Numbered from the stretch's first letter, positions 35,026-44,580 are shown. The stretch: 64,000 bases of DNA from an uncultured Prevotellaceae bacterium (GCA_902771785.1 CACXYH010000007.1:20252-84251); one strand, 5' to 3'. Translations and numbers: made by a program. Notes: generated from the letters alone by a model not told the origin.

Positions 35026-35945
35026 TTGCATGCAGAAAACAATTCACTGACACGCTGCTGGAGCTGGCTCGTCAGGATAAAGATATCATTGCCGTTACTA
35101 CCGACGCCCGTGGCTCTGTGACGCTGGGCGACTTTGCCGATGCGCTGCCCGAGCAGTTTGTGGAGTGCGGCATTGCCGAACAAGATGCCGTGGGCATTTC
35201 TGCCGGACTGGCTCATAGCGGCAAGAAAGTGTTTTGCTGCGGGCCTGCCTGCTTCTACGTGGCACGCTCGCTGGAACAGGTGAAGGTCGACCTGGCCTAT
35301 TCAGAGAACCCCGTCACCATTCTGGGCGTGTCGGGCGGCGTGGCCTATGGCGCGCTGGGTGCTACCCACCACTCGCTCCACGACATTGCCGTGCTGCGCA
35401 CGTTTCCCGGCATGACGGTATGCCTGCCCAGCGACTGGCGTGTGACGAAGAAGCTGGTCAAGATGCTGGTCGACTATGACAAGCCTTGCTACGTTCGTGT
35501 GGGGCGTGCTGCCGTGCCCGATGTCTATGCCGACGACAACTTCCAGTTCCAGGTGGGCAAGGCCATCACCGTGTGCGAAGGCACCGACCTGACTATTGTG
35601 GCTACGGGCGAGACCGTCTACCACGCCTGGCAGGCAGCCCTCCAGCTGAAGGAGCAGGGCGTGCAGGCGCGTGTGCTCGACTGCTCGTGGCTGAAGCCCT
35701 TCGACGAGGATGCCATCTGCAAGGCAGCCCGCGAGACGGGACGCATCGTCACCGTCGAGGAGCACTCGCAGTATGGCGGTCTGGGTGCCATGGTGTGCGA
35801 GGTGCTGTCGGAGCATCCTGTGCCCGTGCGCATTCTGGGCATCCCCGACGAGAACGTGGTGCACGGCACGAATGCCGAGATTTTCCATCACTACGGACTT
35901 GACGCCGAGGGCATTGTCAAGGCCTCACTCTCCTTCCTAAAATAA
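35022..35945 (+). CDS. Transketolase, C-terminal (pyrimidine-binding) subunit
   Basis: 307 residues, the beta half of a split transketolase. VTTDARGSVTLGDFA, then PEQFVECGIAEQDAVGISAGLA, the ThDP-activating Glu region, ATHHSLHDIAVLRTFPGM and the C-terminal domain with VEEHSQYGGLGAMVCE. It overlaps the N-terminal subunit by four bases and is followed 18 bases later by the kinase. Subunit sizes and order match two-gene transketolases used in sugar-specific pathways in gut bacteria. Confidence 0.9.
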   Translation: MIACRKQFTDTLLELARQDKDIIAVTTDARGSVTLGDFADALPEQFVECGIAEQDAVGISAGLAHSGKKVFCCGPACFYVARSLEQVKVDLAYSENPVTILGVSGGVAYGALGATHHSLHDIAVLRTFPGMTVCLPSDWRVTKKLVKMLVDYDKPCYVRVGRAAVPDVYADDNFQFQVGKAITVCEGTDLTIVATGETVYHAWQAALQLKEQGVQARVLDCSWLKPFDEDAICKAARETGRIVTVEEHSQYGGLGAMVCEVLSEHPVPVRILGIPDENVVHGTNAEIFHHYGLDAEGIVKASLSFLK

Positions 35946-35963
35946 GCCCCACGACATACGCAC

Positions 35964-37448
35964 ATGAACTATATCATCGCAATAGACCAAAGCACGTCGT
36001 CGACGAAGGCCATGCTGTTCGACGAGCAGTGCAAGATGCTGGGACGCTGCAACGTAGACCACCAGCAGTACTATCCGCAGCAGGGCTGGGTGGAGCACGA
36101 TGCCGAGGAGATTTACCGAAACATGGTCGAGGCTATCAGGGGGCTGCTGAGCAACTTCAAGCCCTCGGCCCCTGGCACTCATAGCTTCTCGCTCGCCCTG
36201 ACCAACCAGCGCGAGACTGCCGTGGTGTGGAGCAAGACCACGGGCAAGCCCATTGCACGGGCTGTGGTGTGGCAGGACACGCGCGGTGCCCAGCTGTGCC
36301 ACGAGCTGCGCGAGCGGGGCATGACCCGGATGGTGCAGGAGAAGAGCGGACTGCTCATCGACCCCAACTTCTCGGCTTCTGGCGTGAAATGGCTGCTCGA
36401 CAACGTGGAGGGAGCCCGCCAGCAGGCTGAGCAGGGCGAACTGCTCATGGGAACGATAGACTGCTGGCTGGTGTGGAAACTGACGGGCGGCAAGACCTTT
36501 GCCACCGACACTACCAACGCTTCGCGCACGATGCTCTTCAACATTCACACCATGCAGTGGGACGACGACCTGCTGCGCCTCTTCACCATACCCCGGCAGA
36601 TGCTGCCCGAGGTGCTGCCCTGCGATGCCGTCTACGGCGAGACCACCGTCGAGGGGCTCTTTGCCGAGCCCATTCTGATTGCGGGCGTACTGGGCGATTC
36701 TCACGGGGCGCTGGTGGGCCAGATGTGCTTCACGAAGGGTTCGGGCAAGGTGACCTACGGCACTGGCTCGAGCGTGATGGTCAACATAGGCGAGCAGGCG
36801 CAGGCAGCCCCTGAGGGACTGGTGACCAGCGTGGGCTTCTCGGCCCTGGGCAAGCACTTCTATGGCTATGAGGGCAACATCTACAGCACGGGAGCCACGC
36901 TGAAATGGCTCTGCGACCAGCTGCAGCTCATCGGGCATCCCGGCGAGATAGAGGCAGAGGCTACGAAGGTGGCCGACAACGGAGGCGTCTATGTGGTGCC
37001 GGCCTTCTCGGGCCTGGGAGCACCGTGGTGGAAGCCCGATGCCAAGGCAGGCATCGTGGGCATGACGTTTGCCACCACCCGCGCCCACGTGCTGCGTGCT
37101 GCGCTGGAGTCGATAGCCTATCAGATTAAGGACTTGATAGACGTGATGGCCCGTACCACGGGCGGACGTCTGCAGGAAATCTGTGCCGACGGCGGCCCCA
37201 CGAAGAACAAGTTCCTCATGCAGTTCCAGGCCGACCTGCTGGGCACGCCCGTCGTGTGTACCGAGGTGGAGGACGCCTCGGCGCTGGGTGCCGTCATCAT
37301 GAACGGCTTTGCCCGCAAGGTGTGGCAGTCGTTCGACGAGGTAGCCCCGCTGCGCAAGGTGACGCAGGTCATCAAGCCTCAGCCCGACGCCAGCATCCCC
37401 ACCCTCTACGCCGGATGGCGCAAGGCAGTGAACCAACTACTGAAATAG
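35964..37448 (+). CDS. FGGY-family carbohydrate kinase (glycerol kinase-like)
   Basis: 494 residues. N-terminal AIDQSTSSTKAMLFDE (phosphate loop), LALTNQRETAVVW, AVVWQDTRGAQ, SGVKWLL, ATDTTNASRTMLFNI, GDSHGALVGQMC, VTYGTGSSVMVN and PAFSGLGAPWW. These motifs are closest to glycerol kinases, but the context (split transketolase before, isomerase after) argues for a ketose or ketose-like substrate such as apulose, erythrulose, ribulose or xylulose. No glycerol facilitator or glycerol-3-phosphate dehydrogenase is adjacent. Substrate is unproven. Confidence 0.85.
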   Translation: MNYIIAIDQSTSSTKAMLFDEQCKMLGRCNVDHQQYYPQQGWVEHDAEEIYRNMVEAIRGLLSNFKPSAPGTHSFSLALTNQRETAVVWSKTTGKPIARAVVWQDTRGAQLCHELRERGMTRMVQEKSGLLIDPNFSASGVKWLLDNVEGARQQAEQGELLMGTIDCWLVWKLTGGKTFATDTTNASRTMLFNIHTMQWDDDLLRLFTIPRQMLPEVLPCDAVYGETTVEGLFAEPILIAGVLGDSHGALVGQMCFTKGSGKVTYGTGSSVMVNIGEQAQAAPEGLVTSVGFSALGKHFYGYEGNIYSTGATLKWLCDQLQLIGHPGEIEAEATKVADNGGVYVVPAFSGLGAPWWKPDAKAGIVGMTFATTRAHVLRAALESIAYQIKDLIDVMARTTGGRLQEICADGGPTKNKFLMQFQADLLGTPVVCTEVEDASALGAVIMNGFARKVWQSFDEVAPLRKVTQVIKPQPDASIPTLYAGWRKAVNQLLK

Positions 37449-37477
37449 AGCAAAAAACCTAACAAATACTTAAGACA

Positions 37478-38899
37478 ATGAGAAACGGAAAGACTTGCTT
37501 TGGCGTGATTATCGGAACGCGCGCCTACTTTAACTCTGAGCTTGCCCGCGACGTGCGCAAGCAGTTGCTGAAGACCCTCGACGACGAGGGCTACGAATAC
37601 GTCATCCTGCCCGAAGATGCAACGCCCACGGGCAGTAGTAGCATAGAAACCCGCGAAGACGGACTGAAGGTGGCACGGCAGTTCCGCGACCACCGCGACG
37701 AGATTGACGGCATCATCGTGTCGCTGCCCAACTTCGGCTTCGAGATTGGCATCATCAACGCCATCAACGATGCTGAGCTCAACGTGCCCATCCTGGTGCA
37801 GGCCTGCGACGACGAGAACGACAAGGTGGACCTGGACTCGCGACGCGACGCCTTCTGCGGAAAGATTTCCGTGTGCAACAACCTCTACCAGTATGGCATT
37901 CCCTTCACCGACACCACGCTCCACACCTACAGCATCTACGACCCGCTGCTGGCCAAAGACCTGAACCGCTTTGCCGCCATCTGCCGCGTGGTGAACGGAC
38001 TGCGCCACTGCCGTCTGGGCCAGATAGGCACGCGCCCGCTGGGCTTCAACACCTGCCGCGCCAGCGAGAAGCTGCTGCAGCGCTCGGGCATCACCGTGGT
38101 GCCTGCCGACCTGAGCGAGATTTTGTTTGCCGCAAAGAAGATAAAGGACGACGACCCGCGCTTCGTAGAGATGTGCCAGCGCACGTGCAACTATGCCGAA
38201 GTGCCCGAGGAGCGCAAGGACAAGCTGGCGCTCTCGGCCAAGTTCGGAGTGGCTGTCGAGGAGTGGATTGAGAGGAACAACGTGCAGGCAGTAGCCATCC
38301 AGTGCTGGGACTCGCTGGAGATGAACTATGGCTGCGCACCCTGCGTGACGATGTCGATGCTGGGCGACAAGCTCATTCCCGCTGCCTGCGAGACCGACCT
38401 GGCCGGTGCCGTGTCGATGTATGCCCTGACGCTGGCCTCGCAGAAGGCTTCGGCGCTGCTCGACTGGAACAACAACTTTGCCGAAGACCGCAACAAGTGC
38501 GTGTGCACCCACTGCGGCAACTATCCCAAGTCGTTCGTGCAGGGCAATCTGAAGCTCAACAGCCTCGGTGTGCTGGGACGCACGCTGGGCAAGGTAGACA
38601 CCTTCGGAGCCGTCTATGCCAAGGTGTCGGCAGGCGACTTCACCTTCTTCCGCATCTCTACCGACGACCCGAAGGGCTGCATCAAGGCCTATCTGGGCAA
38701 GGGCATGATTACCGACGACCCGTACGGAATGGACGGATGCATCGCCGTTACGAAGGTAGACAACCTGCAGAAGCTGATGAAATACATCTGCAAGAACGGA
38801 TTCGAGCACCACGTAGCTATGGTGCGCACCGACGTGGTAGACATCCTGCAGGAGGCTGTAGAAACCTATCTGGGCTGGAATCTCTACGTACACGAGTAA
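37478..38899 (+). CDS. L-fucose/L-arabinose isomerase family sugar isomerase
   Basis: 473 residues. The layout fits the fucose/arabinose isomerase family: N-terminal FGVIIGTRAYFN, an Asp/Glu-rich middle, GLRHCRLGQIGTRPLGFNTC, VAIQCWDSLEMNYGCAPCVTMS with a metal-ligand region, ACETDLAGAVSMYAL, and a C-terminal domain with CTHCGNYPKSF (a Cys-x-x-Cys pair). It follows the kinase by 29 bases and ends the operon before a strong terminator. Together the four genes can take an aldose to a ketose, phosphorylate it and cleave it by transketolase. The sugar is not known; D-arabinose, L-fucose or a branched pentose such as apiose are candidates. Confidence 0.82.
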   Translation: MRNGKTCFGVIIGTRAYFNSELARDVRKQLLKTLDDEGYEYVILPEDATPTGSSSIETREDGLKVARQFRDHRDEIDGIIVSLPNFGFEIGIINAINDAELNVPILVQACDDENDKVDLDSRRDAFCGKISVCNNLYQYGIPFTDTTLHTYSIYDPLLAKDLNRFAAICRVVNGLRHCRLGQIGTRPLGFNTCRASEKLLQRSGITVVPADLSEILFAAKKIKDDDPRFVEMCQRTCNYAEVPEERKDKLALSAKFGVAVEEWIERNNVQAVAIQCWDSLEMNYGCAPCVTMSMLGDKLIPAACETDLAGAVSMYALTLASQKASALLDWNNNFAEDRNKCVCTHCGNYPKSFVQGNLKLNSLGVLGRTLGKVDTFGAVYAKVSAGDFTFFRISTDDPKGCIKAYLGKGMITDDPYGMDGCIAVTKVDNLQKLMKYICKNGFEHHVAMVRTDVVDILQEAVETYLGWNLYVHE

Positions 38900-38920
38900 G
38901 CCAAGCTACGGCAGCACAAC

Positions 38921-38966
38921 ATCCCCGCAAGCCCCTCACACAGGGAGCTGCGGGGATTGCTTTTTT
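38921..38966 (+). terminator. Rho-independent terminator after isomerase
   Basis: Stem ATCCCCGCA (38921-38929) pairs with TGCGGGGAT (38949-38957), followed by TGC and six T. It closes the transketolase-kinase-isomerase operon. Confidence 0.85.
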
Positions 38967-38973
38967 CAAGAAA

Positions 38974-39090
38974 CGGCACCTATCCAACCGATTCACGGCA
39001 CTAATCCAACCGATTAGCGGCACCAATCCATCCGATTTACGGCACAAATCCACCCGATTTACGGCACAAATCCAACCGATTAGCTCCGCC
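38974..39090. repeat. 22-bp tandem repeat array, 5-6 units (array C)
   Basis: CGGCAC occurs at 38974, 38996, 39018, 39040 and 39062, exactly 22 apart, with a degraded sixth unit from 39084. Each unit holds a small hairpin with paired changes: CTAATC/GATTAG around CAACC, AATC/GATT around CATCC, AAATC/GATTT around CACCC. The array lies between the operon terminator and a separate inverted-repeat element. Confidence 0.9.
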
Positions 39091-39149
39091 AATCCACATG
39101 AAAGACGGCAACAAAAGCAAGCGTTTCTTCAGAACGAGACCACGTAAAG

Positions 39150-39367
39150 CAGAAAAGCAGAAAAGCGGAAAGTAGACATAAAGCCTTTTTGAAGGCGACA
39201 TTGGCGCAGAAATAGTAGCACGTAAGTGTTAATTTTTATTATTATATATATATTATTATTAATATATTATATATATATTATATAAGGTATATATGTCTAC
39301 CTTATATATCGCGCGAATGTCGGTCTAAAATAGCTTAATGTCTACTTTCCGCTTTTCCGCTTTTCTG
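39150..39367. repeat. Inverted-repeat element with AT-rich core
   Basis: A 30-bp arm at 39150-39179 is the reverse complement, with one mismatch, of 39338-39367 (ATGTCTACTTTCCGCTTTTC and on). Inside are imperfectly mirrored segments around AATGTCG, an almost pure A/T run (39232-39285) and an 11-bp perfect hairpin, TATATAAGGTA (39279-39289) with TACCTTATATA (39298-39308). No coding frame. It might be a MITE, a long structured RNA or a transcription barrier. With array C it fills the 499 bases between the isomerase and the small lipoprotein gene. Confidence 0.8.
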
Positions 39368-39398
39368 TCTTCGCGACTGATGCTGCTGTAGAAAGACA

Positions 39399-39782
39399 TC
39401 AATAGTCGCCCTCTCCGAACTCAGCCTGGAAGAGAATGACCTCAGGATTCTTCTGCGAGCGATACACGTAGCGGAAGCGGTAGCCGGCATCCTTGTAGGC
39501 CTTGAGCGCTGTGGCGTTCTTCATGTTGGCGCGCAGCTCGTCGTACATGGCGGCGCTGTCGTGTGCCGTAGTGTCCATGAGCCCCATGAAGCGATAGTCG
39601 TAGCAGAAGGTGCGCGTCTGCGCGTCGAAGGTCATGCTGTCAATCACGATGTAGTCGCTGAGCTGTGCCGGGCAGTTCTTCTCCGTATAGGCCCGCGCCT
39701 CGCGGGCAGCACGCTCTTCAAGCGTTTCCTGGCAGGCCGAAACGAGCACGAGGGCCAGGAGTAAAATGGCAAACTTTCGCAT
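39399..39782 (-). CDS. Small lipoprotein, unknown function
   Basis: 127 residues. Signal peptide with lipobox LVSAC (Cys17), then a helical Glu/Ala/Arg-rich stretch and a mixed domain with two further Cys (NCPAQLS, TFCYDYRF). Similar small lipoproteins are frequent in Bacteroidales but I do not recognise a named family. It has its own TACCTTTG box upstream at 39803 and is transcribed away from lepA; an inverted-repeat element lies just beyond its 3' end. Confidence 0.7.
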   Translation of the reverse strand: MRKFAILLLALVLVSACQETLEERAAREARAYTEKNCPAQLSDYIVIDSMTFDAQTRTFCYDYRFMGLMDTTAHDSAAMYDELRANMKNATALKAYKDAGYRFRYVYRSQKNPEVILFQAEFGEGDY

Positions 39783-39802
39783 ATCTATTCTTTTTTTGCG
39801 TA

Positions 39803-39810
39803 CAAAGGTA
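39803..39810 (-). promoter_or_regulatory. Bacteroidota -7 box (TACCTTTG) for small lipoprotein
   Basis: Minus-strand TTTGTACCTTTG, 20 bases before the ATG at 39782. Faces the lepA box with 41 bases between. Confidence 0.75.
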
Positions 39811-39851
39811 CAAAAAAAAGCTAAAACAGCAATAATTCCGCATTTTTTTTG

Positions 39852-39859
39852 TACCTTTG
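39852..39859 (+). promoter_or_regulatory. Bacteroidota -7 box (TACCTTTG) for lepA
   Basis: TTTTGTACCTTTGCACC context, 25 bases before the lepA ATG at 39885. This position rules out the in-frame ATG at 39849 as the start. Confidence 0.75.
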
Positions 39860-39884
39860 CACCTTAAAAAGCAAGAACTACCCA

Positions 39885-41666
<1,782 letters not shown>

Positions 41667-41683
41667 TAACCATTGTAATAGTT

Positions 41684-42286
41684 ATGCCAAACCTAAGTTT
41701 AACAACACGCGACGTGGCCCGCGAACTGGCCCGCAGATACAGTACAATGACCCACGACGAGCTCGACATCCTCGAGAGCGTGCTCGTGCCCATGAGATTT
41801 GCCAAAAACGAAGTAATCCTGAGCGAAGGAGAAGTGGCACGCAACATCTACTGGGTGCAGAAAGGACTCGTCAGGCAGTTCTACCACAAAAACGGAAAGG
41901 AACTCACCGAATACATGGCAGCCGAGAACAGCATCGTCATGTGCATCGAGAGCCTCTTCAAAGAAGAACCCTCACACCTGCAGATACACGCACTCGAACC
42001 CACCCTGCTCTACGCCATGTCGAAAGCCGAGCTCGAGGCAGTAGCCATGCGAAGCGTCAACATACAAATACTCTACCGAAAAATACTCGAAGAGTCGCTC
42101 ATCATCAGCCAGCGACGAGCCGACATGCTGCGCTTCGAAAGCGCACAAGACCGCTACCAGAAGCTCATGAAGCGAGCACCACAACTCGTGCTGCGAGCAC
42201 CACTCGTCTACATTGCCAGCTACCTGCAGATGACACCCGAGACGCTCAGCCGCGTGCGCAACGCCCTCACCGCCGACGAACAATAA
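41684..42286 (+). CDS. Crp/Fnr-family transcriptional regulator
   Basis: 200 residues from ATG 41684 (MPNLSLTTRDVAREL), 17 bases after lepA. N-terminal cyclic-nucleotide-binding-like beta barrel (EVILSEGEVARNIYWVQKGLVRQFY, TEYMAAENSIVMC) and a C-terminal helix-turn-helix (LVYIASYLQMTPETLSRVRNAL). The cAMP-contact residues of true CRP (RxS after GEL) are not obvious, so the ligand is unknown. A longer in-frame reading inside lepA is not real. Probably cotranscribed with lepA. Confidence 0.88.
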   Translation: MPNLSLTTRDVARELARRYSTMTHDELDILESVLVPMRFAKNEVILSEGEVARNIYWVQKGLVRQFYHKNGKELTEYMAAENSIVMCIESLFKEEPSHLQIHALEPTLLYAMSKAELEAVAMRSVNIQILYRKILEESLIISQRRADMLRFESAQDRYQKLMKRAPQLVLRAPLVYIASYLQMTPETLSRVRNALTADEQ

Positions 42287-42304
42287 GCCGAGAACTGCAA
42301 CCCC

Positions 42305-42475
42305 TCAATAACGGCTCTCCCGCTTCAGCTGCCAAACATGCAGCACCCCCCCAACAATAATCAGCAGAAGCGGAACCAGCAGCAGCAGGTTGATAAACGT
42401 CAGACGCACCAGCTTCAGGCCCACAAGCATGAGCACACCCACCACAATCAGCGTCAAACCAAGGTATTTCTTCAT
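42305..42475 (-). CDS. Small two-helix membrane protein (56 aa)
   Basis: A short minus-strand frame, below common ORF cut-offs. ATG at 42475 (MKKYLGLTLIVVGVLMLVGL) and stop at 42305-42307. Two hydrophobic helices, about residues 5-20 and 28-47, and a basic end (LKRESRY). A TACTTTTG box stands 22 bases upstream in a mirror arrangement with the rpsF promoter, which supports that it is expressed. Convergent with the Crp-type gene, 18 bases away. Function unknown. Confidence 0.72.
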   Translation of the reverse strand: MKKYLGLTLIVVGVLMLVGLKLVRLTFINLLLLVPLLLIIVGGVLHVWQLKRESRY

Positions 42476-42496
42476 ATAATACGTTAAATTTTACTG

Positions 42497-42504
42497 CAAA
42501 AGTA
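42497..42504 (-). promoter_or_regulatory. -7 box (TACTTTTG) for small membrane protein
   Basis: Minus-strand TTTGTACTTTTGCAGT, 22 bases before the ATG at 42475. Faces the rpsF box with a 43-base gap; the same module with similar sequence occurs at 51887-51945. Confidence 0.65.
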
Positions 42505-42547
42505 CAAATAAATACGAATTAAGCACCACGAATTATGAAATATTTTG

Positions 42548-42555
42548 TACCTTTG
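42548..42555 (+). promoter_or_regulatory. -7 box (TACCTTTG) for rpsF operon
   Basis: TTTTGTACCTTTGCACCC context, 46 bases before the rpsF ATG at 42602. The leader of about 40 bases shows no clear structure. Confidence 0.75.
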
Positions 42556-42601
42556 CACCCGCAAATTGAAAAAATAACATTTATTAATTCTAAAAAGTAG
42601 T

Positions 42602-42949
42602 ATGAATCAGTACGAAACCGTTTTCATTTTAACTCCCGTTTTGTCTGACGAACAGACAAAGGAAACGGTCGCTAAGTTCAAGAAAGTGCTCACCGACAAG
42701 GGCGCCGAGATTGTGAACGAAGAGGCCTGGGGATTGAAGAAACTGGCTTACCAGATTGAGAAGAAGACCTCAGGGTTCTACTTCCTCATGGAGTTCAAGG
42801 CTGAGCCGGAAGTGATCAAAACACTGGAAACCTCTTTCCGTCGCGACGAGAAAGTCATCCGTTTCCAGACCGTGAAGCTCGACAAGTATGCCGCAGAGTA
42901 TGCTGAGAAGCGTCGCAAGAAGTATGCAACTAAACAAGAGGAGGCTTAA
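42602..42949 (+). CDS. rpsF: 30S ribosomal protein S6
   Basis: 115 residues. Opens with [18 protein letters not shown] and continues with [26 protein letters not shown], the S6 signature region. Binds S18 in the platform of the small subunit. First gene of rpsF-rpsR-rplI; rpsR starts 3 bases after its stop. Confidence 0.96.
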   Translation: MNQYETVFILTPVLSDEQTKETVAKFKKVLTDKGAEIVNEEAWGLKKLAYQIEKKTSGFYFLMEFKAEPEVIKTLETSFRRDEKVIRFQTVKLDKYAAEYAEKRRKKYATKQEEA

Positions 42950-42952
42950 ACC

Positions 42953-43219
42953 ATGGCAGAACAGAGCGAAATTCGTTATTTGACAGCTCCTTCTATCGAC
43001 ACGAAGAAGAAGAAGTATTGCCGTTTCAAGAAGAGCGGTATCAAGTACATCGACTATAAAGACCCCGAGTTCCTGAAGAAGTTCCTGAACGAGCAGGGTA
43101 AGATTCTGCCCCGCCGCATCACCGGTACCTCGCTGAAGTACCAGCGCCGCGTGGCTCAGGCCGTGAAGCGTGCACGCCAGATTGCACTGCTGCCTTACGT
43201 AACCGATTTGATGAAGTAA
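42953..43219 (+). CDS. rpsR: 30S ribosomal protein S18
   Basis: 88 residues. Contains the S18 core [20 protein letters not shown] and the [20 protein letters not shown] block that contacts 16S rRNA. Between rpsF and rplI with gaps of 3 and 20 bases; no ssb or priB gene is inserted, unlike enterobacteria. Confidence 0.96.
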   Translation: MAEQSEIRYLTAPSIDTKKKKYCRFKKSGIKYIDYKDPEFLKKFLNEQGKILPRRITGTSLKYQRRVAQAVKRARQIALLPYVTDLMK

Positions 43220-43239
43220 TTAAAGAGGAGGACGCAAGA

Positions 43240-43782
43240 ATGGAAATCATACTGAAAGAAGACATTATCGGTCTGGGATATAAGAACGATATCGTAAACG
43301 TGAAGTCGGGCTACGGACGCAACTACCTCATCCCCCAGGGAAAAGGTGTCATCGCATCGCCGTCAGCCAAGAAAGTACTTGCCGAGAACCTGAAGCAGCA
43401 GGCCCACAAGCTGGCCGCCCTCAAGGCTGCCGCCGAGGAGAAGGGCAAGGCAATCGAGGGCGTAGCTCTCTGCATTGCCGCCAAGGTGAGCGCTACTGGT
43501 CAGCTCTACGGTTCGGTGAACACCGCTACCGTTGCTGAAGAGCTCCAGAAGCTGGGTCACGACATCGACCGCAAAATCATCACCATGCACGACATCAAGA
43601 AGGTGGGCGACTACGTTGCCACCGTTCACTTCCACAAGGAGGTTGCCGTCGAGATTCCCATCAAGGTCGTAGCCGAGAACGCTCCTGTCGAAGAGGCACC
43701 CGTTGCCGAGGCAGCTCCCGTAGCTGAGGAACCCGTAGTCGAGGCTCCCGCACAGGAAGAAGAAGCTCCCGCAGCAGAATAA
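43240..43782 (+). CDS. rplI: 50S ribosomal protein L9 with acidic C-terminal tail
   Basis: 180 residues. The first about 148 residues are normal L9: MEIILKEDIIGLGYKNDIVNVKSGYGRNYLIPQG, a long connecting helix (QQAHKLAALKAAAEEKGK) and the C-terminal rRNA-binding domain (DIDRKIITMHDIKKVGDY). The last about 30 residues are a low-complexity Ala/Pro/Glu/Val tail (EEAPVAEAAPVAEEPVVEAP) that standard L9 lacks. Last gene of the operon; a strong terminator follows. Confidence 0.95.
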   Translation: MEIILKEDIIGLGYKNDIVNVKSGYGRNYLIPQGKGVIASPSAKKVLAENLKQQAHKLAALKAAAEEKGKAIEGVALCIAAKVSATGQLYGSVNTATVAEELQKLGHDIDRKIITMHDIKKVGDYVATVHFHKEVAVEIPIKVVAENAPVEEAPVAEAAPVAEEPVVEAPAQEEEAPAAE

Positions 43783-43807
43783 CCCCTGAAGACAATCATT
43801 TCAATAG

Positions 43808-43841
43808 AAAGTCCCGACGTTTCTAAAGCGTCGGGACTTTT
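43808..43841 (+). terminator. Rho-independent terminator after rplI
   Basis: AAAGTCCCGACG and CGTCGGGACTTT form a 12-bp stem with a 9-base loop, followed by further T. About 25 bases after the rplI stop. Confidence 0.9.
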
Positions 43842-43917
43842 GCTTTTCTGTAAACTATTGTTTTCTGCCGTGAATTAGCTATTCTGCTGAGCCTTTGCTA
43901 ATTCTGCTGAGCCTTAA

Positions 43918-44559
43918 CTATTTCTCCGAGATATACTTGAGCAGCTCCATGAGGCTCTCCACCCTCGTCCATGAAAAATCATCCTTTCCCACAATAGTCT
44001 TGTAGATGCGGCGCTTCTCCTTCGGCAACCTGCGCCAGATGTCACGCTCGTGCACCCGAATGATCTTTCCGTCGAGCTCATAGTAGAAATGATTGATGAG
44101 CGGCATGAGGAAATCGTCCTCGCTGGTAGTGTCGAGCGTAGTGTATGCCAGATGATCGCCCGACATGGTGAAGTCAAGGTTCGTAATGTTCACATTGTTG
44201 CGAAGCAGACGGTTGTAGGCATCCACGTCTATCACCGTAGCCTTATAGAGCTTGTTACTGCCCACGCTGTCTACGACGTAGGTCAGCAAGCTGTCAATCT
44301 TGACATACTCCCTATCGTCGAACTTCACGCTGGCCACGTTCTTCATGTTAGCCTCCATCACGTTGTTCAGGTTCATATAGAGTAACGACCCGTTCTTCAG
44401 AAACACATTGGCAAGCGGTTGCGTAATAGTGCGCCCGTCAACAAGCTGGATGATTGCTGGTTTGAAGCTCGGATACACCGTCAACTTCGTTGTGCGTTGC
44501 GCCTGTCCTGTCAGGCCCAAGCATGCCATGAATAGCATCAAAAAAGTCTTCTTCTTCAT
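43918..44559 (-). CDS. Secreted protein of unknown function
   Basis: 213 residues from ATG 44559 (MKKKTFLMLFMACLGLTGQAQ, signal peptide about 1-21). The body is a mixed alpha/beta protein (KLTVYPSFKPAIIQLVDGR, LLYMNLNNVMEANMKNVASV, VKIDSLLTYVV). The reading LVDGRTITQPLANVFLKNGSLLY recalls small Bacteroidales surface or periplasmic proteins, but I recognise no family. An upstream extension runs into the tRNA region and is not used. It is downstream of the two tRNA-Asp genes and their terminator, with no TAnnTTTG box seen directly upstream. Confidence 0.65.
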   Translation of the reverse strand: MKKKTFLMLFMACLGLTGQAQRTTKLTVYPSFKPAIIQLVDGRTITQPLANVFLKNGSLLYMNLNNVMEANMKNVASVKFDDREYVKIDSLLTYVVDSVGSNKLYKATVIDVDAYNRLLRNNVNITNLDFTMSGDHLAYTTLDTTSEDDFLMPLINHFYYELDGKIIRVHERDIWRRLPKEKRRIYKTIVGKDDFSWTRVESLMELLKYISEK

Positions 44560-44580
44560 TCTTTCTACCTTCTTATAGTT

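Noticed and set aside
35937-37436. 499-codon minus-strand open frame
   Set aside because: Antisense of the FGGY kinase, same composition effect; no RBS, promoter or domain.
35964-37448. Calling the FGGY gene glpK with confidence
   Set aside because: No glycerol genes are near, while the split transketolase and isomerase suggest another substrate; sequence alone does not settle it.
37406-38893. 495-codon minus-strand open frame
   Set aside because: Antisense of the sugar isomerase; the product has no recognisable domain while the plus strand has a full family match.
39232-39310. Replication origin or plasmid origin
   Set aside because: The A/T stretch has no DnaA-box cluster, no iterons and no rep or dnaA gene beside it.
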